Positions 30,280-36,150 of a stretch of 36,150 bases of DNA are shown here, piece by piece. Both the position numbers and the translations under genes were made by a program. The notes below the pieces were generated by a model. The model worked only from the letters and a program-made list of their open reading frames with translations. It searched no databases and was not told the origin of the DNA. The DNA comes from JAVBNH01 sp031551635 (lineage in GTDB: Bacteria; Bacillota; Clostridia; Oscillospirales; Acutalibacteraceae): assembly GCA_031551635.1 (NCBI GenBank), contig JAVBNH010000042.1:1-36150 (forward strand), written 5' to 3'. Within the stretch, counting starts at the first letter, position 1. The number at the start of each line of letters is the position of its first letter.

Positions 30280-31752
30280 ATGTCAGATTTATTTAACAAA
30301 AACGATAATGCCGAAAACGCAAATGAAACACAACAAAATAGTAACAGACCGGCAAACGAAAACTCGGGGCTGAGAAGCGAAATCCAATACGGTGAAACAA
30401 TCAACACCTATTCGAACCCCTATCAGTACGAGTATGATACCCGGCAAGGAAATGTTCAGCAGCAGAAGGTGCAAGGCGCTCAACCGGAAACCTATTCACA
30501 GCCGCAGTATTCTCAGAACGCTCAATCTCCGAATCAATATTCCCATATACCTCCTCAGCAGGAGCCGCTCTATAACCCCTACGCTTATCAGAGCGAAATG
30601 TCATACACTTACCCGCCGAATACATCACAAGGGTTTGAAAACACTAAGAAAAAGCGTGAAAAAAAGCCGCTCGGCAAAAAAAAGCTCGCGGCAATGTTTA
30701 TGGCGGCATGTATGGCTTTCAGCGCCCTGTTCGGCTTCGCGGGTACCTATATCGCGAACAATATCGGCGGCGAAAACCCGGCGGCGAAAAAAAGCACGGT
30801 AATCTACCAGTCTATAGTAAACACCTCGACACAGGGCGGCACTCCGCTCAGCGTAACCGATGTGGCGGCGGCGGTCAAGCCCTCTGTGGTTGAAATCACA
30901 ACAGAGGTCGTCTCGCGCAATGGCTTCATGGGGCAGCTTATCAGCACCGGCGCCGGAAGCGGCGTTATAATCACAACTGACGGCTATATAGTCACAAACA
31001 ACCATGTCATTGACGGCGCAAGGGCAATTACGGTCAGGTTAAATGATTTAACGGAATACTCGGCAACTCTGGTTGCGACAGACTCAAAAACAGACATCGC
31101 GGTGATTAAAATCGAAGCGGCGAATCTGCAACCGGCGGTTTACGGCAACTCGAACAGCCTGCTTGTGGGCGAGACTGCTATAGCTGTCGGAAATCCGCTC
31201 GGGGAACTCGGCGGAACGGTGACAGAGGGCATAATATCCGCTCTCGACAGGGAGATAAGCATTGACGGCGAAACCATGTCCTTATTGCAGACTAGCGCGG
31301 CAATCAATCCCGGCAATTCCGGCGGCGGACTTTTCAATCTCGAGGGCGAGCTCATCGGAATCGTCAACGCGAAATCCTCGGGCAGCGACATTGAGGGTCT
31401 TGGCTTTGCCATTCCGATTGACACAGCGAAGCTCGTGGTTGAGGAGCTAATTGAAAACGGCTATGTAACGGGCAGGGTAAGCGCAGGCTTCACTCTTGTG
31501 GACATTCAGGACGCGCAAACCGCTATGTACTACCGTGTGAGCAAGCTGGGACTATATATAAGAAGTTCTGCCGATCCCTCCTTCCAGTCCGGTGATATAA
31601 TTACGGCTGTGGATGGAAAAACAGTGTCAACTCTCGCGGATTTGACCGGTATACTCGCAGACTGTAAGGTGGGCGACACGGTTCAGGTCACAGTCAGCCG
31701 CAGCAATTCATCGCTGACCTTACCGCTGACGCTCACGGAGCAGAAAAATTAA
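30280..31752 (+). CDS. HtrA/DegP-type trypsin-like serine protease with PDZ domain
   Basis: About 490 residues, membrane-anchored. Residues 1 to about 120 form a Gln/Asn/Tyr/Pro-rich cytoplasmic tail, followed by a very basic stretch (KKKREKKPLGKKK) and one transmembrane helix (about 125-148). The protease domain shows the full triad: NNHVIDGA (His 242), TDIAVIKI (Asp 272) and NPGNSGGGL (Ser 347). A C-terminal PDZ domain (about 395-490) has SGDIITAVDGKTVSTLADL. Family role: extracytoplasmic protein quality control and degradation of misfolded or exported proteins. The ATG at 30280 is chosen because AAAGGA lies about eight bases upstream; the ATG at 30271 overlaps that site. Divergent from the exported 862-residue protein. 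Confidence 0.93.
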   Translation: MSDLFNKNDNAENANETQQNSNRPANENSGLRSEIQYGETINTYSNPYQYEYDTRQGNVQQQKVQGAQPETYSQPQYSQNAQSPNQYSHIPPQQEPLYNPYAYQSEMSYTYPPNTSQGFENTKKKREKKPLGKKKLAAMFMAACMAFSALFGFAGTYIANNIGGENPAAKKSTVIYQSIVNTSTQGGTPLSVTDVAAAVKPSVVEITTEVVSRNGFMGQLISTGAGSGVIITTDGYIVTNNHVIDGARAITVRLNDLTEYSATLVATDSKTDIAVIKIEAANLQPAVYGNSNSLLVGETAIAVGNPLGELGGTVTEGIISALDREISIDGETMSLLQTSAAINPGNSGGGLFNLEGELIGIVNAKSSGSDIEGLGFAIPIDTAKLVVEELIENGYVTGRVSAGFTLVDIQDAQTAMYYRVSKLGLYIRSSADPSFQSGDIITAVDGKTVSTLADLTGILADCKVGDTVQVTVSRSNSSLTLPLTLTEQKN

Positions 31753-31778
31753 TATTTCCGGGGAAGGTCTGTCAAAGT

Positions 31779-31995
31779 GTACAATGTACAATGTACAGTG
31801 TACAAAATTTGGTCGCGCTTTAAATTTTTAAAACTTTTTACTATCTGTCCGCGAATGATTTTAAAAGTTTCTTAAACTAATTAAAAACAGTTGGATTTTA
31901 CACTTATTCAAATCAAGTCGGGCAAAAAGATAAAAGCCAAAACAATTCTATCTTATCTATACAACCTTTAATTGTCCATTGTCAATTGTCAATTT
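31779..31995 (+). repeat. Composite heptad-flanked repeat, copy A
   Basis: In order: GTACAAT-type heptads (31779-31806), TTGGTCGCG (31809-31817), 32 bases, CGCGAATGATTTTAAAA (31850-31866), CTTAAACTAATT..ACAG (as TTTAAGCTGATT..ACAG in copy B), GATAAAAGCC (from 31929), then AATTGTC-type heptads (31969-31995). It occupies nearly all of the gap 31753-32009 between htrA and the convergent hisB. No plain terminator is visible here. The right-hand 79 bp (31917-31995) recurs inverted on the other side of hisB. Confidence 0.8.
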
Positions 31996-32009
31996 ATTAT
32001 CTATTGACT

Positions 32010-32600
32010 TCAAAGGCTTTCTTTTGTCGACAGCACCCCTGAAATTCTTTTGTCAAGCGTCACCGCGGCGTCAAGCGCCTTGGCGAAGGCTTTAAAGCTC
32101 GCCTCGGCTATATGATGATTATTTGAGCCGGTAATTTTCCTCAAGTGAAGATTCATTCCCGCACTGTAAGAAACAGCATAGAAAAATTCATAAAGCATTT
32201 CAGTGTCCAGCTCGCCGATTTTACCGCAGGTGTATTCAATATCGCATACAAAATAAGGTCTGCCGCTGAGGTCAACGGCACACAGCACAAGGCTCTCGTC
32301 CATGGGCAGATAAAAATTTCCGTAGCGGCGAATTCCCTTTTTATCCCCGAGAGCCTTCTTTATTGCTTCCCCGAGAACTATACCGACATCCTCAACCGTA
32401 TGGTGAGTGTCAACGGATAAATCACCTTCACAACTGAGTGAAATATCAAAAAGCCCGTGACGCGCGAAGGCGTCAAGCATATGGTCAAAAAATCCGATGC
32501 CGGTGCCGCAGTCACATTTTCCCGAACCGTCAAGGTTCAAAGTGAGCGAGATTTTTGTCTCCTTCGTCAGTCTTTCGACTGTGGCGGTTCTGTTATTCAT
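32010..32600 (-). CDS. hisB: Imidazoleglycerol-phosphate dehydratase
   Basis: A 196-residue monofunctional HisB, sixth-step enzyme of histidine synthesis (imidazole glycerol phosphate to imidazole acetol phosphate), cytoplasmic, metal-dependent. The metal-binding His clusters are present: FDHMLDAFARHGLFD, DTHHTVEDVGIVLGEA and GSNNHHIAEASFKAFA. The ATG at 32600 has AAGGAG ten bases upstream and gives the usual N-terminus (TATVERLTKETKISL); a longer frame would run into the flanking repeat. In most Clostridia hisB lies in a his operon; here it is alone, bordered on both sides by inverted copies of a composite repeat. Confidence 0.95.
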   Translation of the reverse strand: MNNRTATVERLTKETKISLTLNLDGSGKCDCGTGIGFFDHMLDAFARHGLFDISLSCEGDLSVDTHHTVEDVGIVLGEAIKKALGDKKGIRRYGNFYLPMDESLVLCAVDLSGRPYFVCDIEYTCGKIGELDTEMLYEFFYAVSYSAGMNLHLRKITGSNNHHIAEASFKAFAKALDAAVTLDKRISGVLSTKESL

Positions 32601-32662
32601 ACACAAACAACTCCTTTTGCTTAAAGCATTCGAAATTAGATAAGCGATGATTTTCAGTGCAC

Positions 32663-32776
32663 AAATTGGCAATTGACAATTGACAATTAAGGTCGTGTAG
32701 ATAGAATTGTTTTGGTTTTTTATCTTTTCCCCCGACCAATATCTACTGTCTACAATCTAATTTCTAATGTCTAAAT
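32663..32776 (-). repeat. Composite heptad-flanked repeat, copy C (internally deleted)
   Basis: Read on the minus strand: TTAGACA-like heptads (32740-32776), TTGGTCGGGG (to 32739), then directly GATAAAAAACC...CAATTCTATCT (32699-32724) and AATTGTC-type heptads (32663-32690). Relative to copies A and B the roughly 110-bp middle is missing. The part 32663-32739 is an inverted copy of 31917-31995. Confidence 0.75.
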
Positions 32777-32809
32777 TATAGCAAAACGTGTAAAATTGTC
32801 AAGTAATTT

Positions 32810-32865
32810 GGATACTGGATGCTGGATGCTGGATGCTGGATACTGGATGCTGGATACTGGATGCT
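32810..32865. repeat. Tandem heptanucleotide array GGATRCT x8
   Basis: Eight uninterrupted 7-bp units, GGATACT or GGATGCT, in the order A-G-G-G-A-G-A-G at the variable base. Intergenic, in the 351-bp gap 32601-32951, close upstream of the ABC permease promoter. Confidence 0.97.
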
Positions 32866-32885
32866 GGAATTTAGGGCTTTACAAA

Positions 32886-32913
32886 TTGCTTTCATTTATA
32901 TATCATATATGAT
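32886..32913 (+). promoter_or_regulatory. Likely promoter of the ABC transporter operon
   Basis: TTGCTT (32886-32891), 16-bp spacer, TATGAT (32908-32913). About 38 bp ahead of the permease start and 20 bp after the GGATRCT array. Confidence 0.55.
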
Positions 32914-32951
32914 TATGACAAAATTTATTTGATCTGTTAAGAGGTTCGTTT

Positions 32952-34238
32952 ATGTATTTATTAAAAAAGTCCGCCGCCAACCTTTTGAAGAACAAGGGTC
33001 GGAATGTTGTTATATTTCTTATTCTGACTATTGTTACCACCTCCGCTCTTATCGGGCTGTCGGTTTTCAACACCACCGGAAAAATTGTCCGTGAGACAGA
33101 AAATTACTATCTCGGTGAGGTTACAATAAACAAGAAGAATCCGGCAAACCAGGACGATAAGCCTGCTGTAAGCGCCGCCGATTATGAAAAATATGCCAAC
33201 AGCGCATATCTCAAAAGCTATGTGATTTACAAGTCCATGCCTGTTTTTGTAAACGGGCTTTCGCTCTTTGATGAGGAATATTTGACTGAAGAAAATCCCG
33301 GCGCAAATAAAAAGATTTCGAAGTCAAATTCCCGCGTTTTCGGCTTGCTGGATGAAAAGAGCTCGGACGATTTCAGCTATGGGGAACGCGTGATTACCTC
33401 CGGAGCTTTTCCGCAAAACAGCAGCGAGTGCATGATAAGCGAAAATCTTGCAGAGCGTAACAGCCTGAAGGTCGGCGACAGTATCAGTCTCACCGTCGGA
33501 CTGGAACAAAGCGAAAAAACACTGAGCGTCAGCGGTATATTCAAGGACAGCACAGTAGAGCGGCGGCAGGCTAATCACCGTTCGCCTCAGCTCAACACAC
33601 GCAATGATATAATAACAAGCTACTCCTTTTTTGAGGAAATCGAAAGAAGTCTTGACGAGGCTGCCTCGTTTCTGCTGAAGGATTCAGGCTCTCTCGCGGC
33701 GTTTGAGGCTGAGCTGCGCAGTGAGGGACTGCCGGAGGATTACACGGTTGAATATAACACTGCGAGATACAACGAAGCTAACGCGGAAATCAAAAAAATG
33801 TCAGGAGTTGTCAGCGGATTTTTTGCCATAATCGCCTTTATTGGCATCAGCATTATTTTCCTCGTGAATCTTTTTGCGCTGAGGGAAAGAAAATATGAGA
33901 TAGGCGTACTTAGGGCTATAGGCGCCTCAAAAGGGAGGGTTACGGTTATACTCGTTGGCGAGATGCTTATTCTGTCAATCTTTTCCGTCCTTATTGCCCT
34001 GATTATCGGCTCGCTAGTAAACCCGCGTGTCATAGAGTTTATGATGGCTCTCGAAATGAACCATGAGCTGCCCTCGGCGCTGAAAAATATAATGTCGGGG
34101 CTCGGGAAAACCCTGCCGCTGTCCGCTCTGCTTGAGCTACCGCTGATGAGTGTGCTCACGGTTTTTCTGTCCGGCTCAATGACCATTTCCAGCATCATGC
34201 GTTTTGACCCGATAAAAATTTTGTCAGAAAGGAGCTGA
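32952..34238 (+). CDS. ABC transporter permease, MacB/FtsX type
   Basis: A 428-residue permease with the four-helix MacB/FtsX topology: TM1 about 18-40 (VVIFLILTIVTTSALIGLSVF), a large extracytoplasmic domain of about 240 residues, then TM2 about 285-310, TM3 about 330-355 and TM4 about 390-415. Between TM2 and TM3 the family motif YEIGVLRAIGASKGRV is intact, which contacts the ATPase. Members export peptides, lipids or drugs, or relay envelope signals; the substrate cannot be told. Start at 32952 after AGAGG. The ATPase gene starts five bases after its stop, forming a two-gene operon. No accessory membrane-fusion or two-component genes are next to it here. Confidence 0.9.
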   Translation: MYLLKKSAANLLKNKGRNVVIFLILTIVTTSALIGLSVFNTTGKIVRETENYYLGEVTINKKNPANQDDKPAVSAADYEKYANSAYLKSYVIYKSMPVFVNGLSLFDEEYLTEENPGANKKISKSNSRVFGLLDEKSSDDFSYGERVITSGAFPQNSSECMISENLAERNSLKVGDSISLTVGLEQSEKTLSVSGIFKDSTVERRQANHRSPQLNTRNDIITSYSFFEEIERSLDEAASFLLKDSGSLAAFEAELRSEGLPEDYTVEYNTARYNEANAEIKKMSGVVSGFFAIIAFIGISIIFLVNLFALRERKYEIGVLRAIGASKGRVTVILVGEMLILSIFSVLIALIIGSLVNPRVIEFMMALEMNHELPSALKNIMSGLGKTLPLSALLELPLMSVLTVFLSGSMTISSIMRFDPIKILSERS

Positions 34239-34243
34239 GGATT

Positions 34244-34906
34244 GTGATATTAAAGCTTGAGAATGTTTCTTTTTCTTACAAAGGAAATTCTTCGCCTGTA
34301 CTCGATTCGGTAAACGCGGAGTTTGAGGAGGGGAAAATATATGCCGTGACGGGTGAATCCGGCTCCGGAAAAACAACGTTGCTCTCTTTGATTGCGGGGC
34401 TTCAGGGTTGCTCTGGCGGACTTATTAAATATAAAGGTAAGGATCTCAGGGAAATTAATAAGGATGATTACCGCTCAAAGCAGGTCGGGATTATTTTTCA
34501 AAGCTATAATCTGCTTCTTCAGGATACCGCCGCGGAAAATGTTGAGCTCGCTCTCAATCTCAGCGGCTCGAAAATAAAAAACAAAAAAGAGGAAGCATAT
34601 AGGCTTCTCGAGAAGGTTTCGCTGAGCCGCGAGACGGCAAACAGGCGGATTCTGAAGCTCTCAGGCGGTGAGCAACAGAGGGTTGCGATAGCCCGCAGCC
34701 TTTCACACGACTCGGCTTTGATGGTTGCGGATGAGCCGACGGGAAATCTTGACGCGAAAAACGAGGAGGGTATAATGAAAATTTTTACGCGGCTGGCTCA
34801 CGAGGAAAATAAATGCGTAATCATAGTAACTCACTCGCCGAGTGTCGCGTCATATGCCGATATTCGCCTAAAAATCAACGCGGGAGGTCTTTTTGCTGAG
34901 AATTGA
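34244..34906 (+). CDS. ABC transporter ATP-binding protein, MacB/LolD type
   Basis: A 220-residue ATPase with all motifs: Walker A GESGSGKTTLL (about residue 38), Q-loop GIIFQSYNLLL, signature LSGGEQQRVAIARSL, Walker B ALMVADEPTGNLD and H-loop CVIIVTHSPS. The sequence is typical of the MacB/LolD/FtsE group that pairs with FtsX-like permeases. It starts with GTG at 34244, preceded by AGGAG and GAGG; no ATG is possible nearby in frame. Five bases separate it from the permease stop, so the two are translated together. It powers the adjoining permease; the substrate is unknown. Confidence 0.95.
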   Translation: MILKLENVSFSYKGNSSPVLDSVNAEFEEGKIYAVTGESGSGKTTLLSLIAGLQGCSGGLIKYKGKDLREINKDDYRSKQVGIIFQSYNLLLQDTAAENVELALNLSGSKIKNKKEEAYRLLEKVSLSRETANRRILKLSGGEQQRVAIARSLSHDSALMVADEPTGNLDAKNEEGIMKIFTRLAHEENKCVIIVTHSPSVASYADIRLKINAGGLFAEN

Positions 34907-35003
34907 TTTCCGATGCGGAAAAATGGACTAAAGTATTAATATAGTTGCTTATTAAATGATTTAATATAAATAATACTATTTTGTGAACGAAATATTAACT
35001 AAA

Positions 35004-35053
35004 TTCTGGATTGGTTATTTGTGAAAAACTACCAATCCGGGATTTTATTTTTT
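35004..35053 (+). terminator. Terminator of the ABC transporter operon
   Basis: TTCTGGATTGGT pairs with ACCAATCCGGGA (two G-T pairs) around a 14-base loop, followed by TTTTATTTTTT. It lies about 100 bp after the ATPase stop. The rest of the 492-bp gap to 35398 has no gene that I can support; a 33-codon frame from about 35117 is too weak to call. Confidence 0.8.
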
Positions 35054-35398
35054 CTATACAGAAATATAAATCATCGCAACCTACAAATGCAACCGCTGCT
35101 TTACGAAATCGGAGCAAATGACAATCAGAATAGCTGGTATTTCGCTCATGGCTGAGTATAATAAAGACACAGCGGTAAGAGAACAGCAGTCAGGAAATTG
35201 TTACAAAATTTTGGCATAAAAAACCGATAAGCTCTAAATATGAACCGCTTGTTAATACTATTCTCAAATTAAAAAGAAAATATTCGAGTGGAAATATCTG
35301 TTATAATTTTGTGATTCTAACATGTTACCATATAAAAATCCGCATTGAATAGTTTAACCACATTTACTGATAAAATTAAACCGGAAGGACGCATTACA

Positions 35399-36150
35399 AT
35401 GACAATTACAAAAACAGAAAATTTCGGCATTCAAAGAAAGATTGTCTCAAACATGACGAGTGAATCATGGGAAACAATACCTCATGTCACTTATATGTAC
35501 GAAGCCGATGTTACCGAATTTCTGACAGCGTTTAAAAAGCTTAACGCTAACCGCAGAAAAGACGAAAAAATATCAATGAATACAATTATAATGAAGGCTA
35601 TCTGCGAAGGTCTCAAAGCGGCTCCCGCCATGAACGCTCATATAAATTTCAACCGCAAGCTGGTGCGCGGTCAGATAAACACTATAAAAGAAATAGACAT
35701 CTCTATGCCGATGCTTCTCCCGAACGGTGAGATGATGACGATAAATCTGCATGATTTCGGCGAAAAAAATCTTGACGAGATGACTGCTTATATAGCCGAC
35801 GTTTCAAGAAGGCTTGAGAAAACCGATATGCAGGAGGCTATGTTCAGCGTCTCCCTCGACAACACCATCAACGGTTTGAAAAAGGGTAAAATACTTCAGG
35901 CTATCCTCAGAGTAATCGGCTCAAAAACAGGCAAACACAGAGTGAAGCTGCTCAAGGGCAAGGAAAAGAAGGAATATTACGCCATTCCCGAAAGTGAGCG
36001 CATCACAAAAAGGGACATTGAGCAAGGAAGCGTGACGATAAGCAACATCGGCTCGGTCTATAAGGAGCAAAAGGGTGCCTGCGCTCTGCTTGAAATTATA
36101 CCGCCGCAGGTCTCGGCATTTGCCATCGGCGGCGTTCAGGAAAAGCCTGC
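35399..36150 (+). CDS. Stand-alone 2-oxoacid dehydrogenase E2-like acyltransferase domain (5' part)
   Basis: The frame runs off the right edge; about 250 residues are visible. MTSESWETIPHVTYMYEADV is the start of the catalytic acyltransferase fold seen in dihydrolipoamide acyltransferases and CAT-like enzymes; EGSVTISNIGS-like (QGSVTISNIGS) and PPQVSAFAIGGVQE near the edge match the family's conserved C-terminal strands. The DHRxxDG-like active site would lie just outside the window. There is no lipoyl domain or E3-binding domain before the fold, and the N-terminus begins almost directly at the catalytic domain, unlike a standard E2. AAGGA is nine bases before the ATG. It may belong to a non-classical acyltransferase; the partner genes would lie to the right. 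Confidence 0.85.
   Translation, partial: MTITKTENFGIQRKIVSNMTSESWETIPHVTYMYEADVTEFLTAFKKLNANRRKDEKISMNTIIMKAICEGLKAAPAMNAHINFNRKLVRGQINTIKEIDISMPMLLPNGEMMTINLHDFGEKNLDEMTAYIADVSRRLEKTDMQEAMFSVSLDNTINGLKKGKILQAILRVIGSKTGKHRVKLLKGKEKKEYYAIPESERITKRDIEQGSVTISNIGSVYKEQKGACALLEIIPPQVSAFAIGGVQEKP

Noticed and set aside
35117..35218. 33-codon open frame in the gap after the ABC operon
   Set aside because: GGAG is only three bases from the ATG and there is no terminator, promoter or family match; may be noise or a gene relic.

Overview
The window looks like a chromosomal segment of an uncultured, anaerobic, low-to-mid GC Firmicute of class Clostridia, most like the Ruminococcaceae/Oscillospirales. 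The reasons are strong AGGAGG ribosome sites, TTGACA/TATAAT promoters, type I dockerins, giant BspA-type leucine-rich-repeat surface proteins, an AfsR/SARP-type regulator and an arrangement of housekeeping genes typical of Clostridia. No plasmid, phage or transposase gene is visible. Taxonomy is inference from gene style only.

Layout. 1-2.4 kb: the 3' end of a BREX defence operon (brxL, cut by the window edge), a Cys-rich DUF3795 gene and tRNA-Pro(UGG). 2.8-9.4 kb, plus strand: AI-2E/YtvI-type permease, NYN-LOTUS RNA-associated protein, a Gfo/Idh/MocA oxidoreductase, two extended SDR/epimerase proteins and a SARP-like regulator. 9.5-20.3 kb, minus strand: a 2,483-residue secreted LRR protein with a C-terminal dockerin, a 481-residue SH3/Ig-like dockerin protein, and xylulokinase, the last two in one operon. 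20.6-26.8 kb, minus strand: a DUF4304-like protein, then carA and carB. 27.0-30.0 kb, minus strand: a 55-residue small protein in its own transcription unit and an 862-residue exported protein of unknown function. 30.3-36.15 kb: HtrA-type protease, orphan hisB (minus), a MacB/FtsX-like ABC permease and ATPase, and the start of a stand-alone 2-oxoacid dehydrogenase E2 catalytic-domain gene cut by the right edge.

Most notable. (1) The carbamoyl-phosphate synthase is unusual twice over: carB is fused in frame to a complete diaminopimelate epimerase (DapF, both catalytic cysteines present), and carA has lost all three glutaminase catalytic residues (Cys to Ser, His to Ile, Glu to Cys), which predicts an ammonia-dependent enzyme. 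(2) A 75-bp dispersed hairpin element occurs three times with at most about seven differences; stem changes are better tolerated as G-U pairs if the minus strand is the transcript. (3) A second composite repeat of about 220-250 bp, with a conserved core between arrays of different heptanucleotides, occurs twice in full and once with an internal deletion; two copies lie inverted on either side of hisB. At least seven intergenic arrays in the window share a 7-bp period although their sequences differ.
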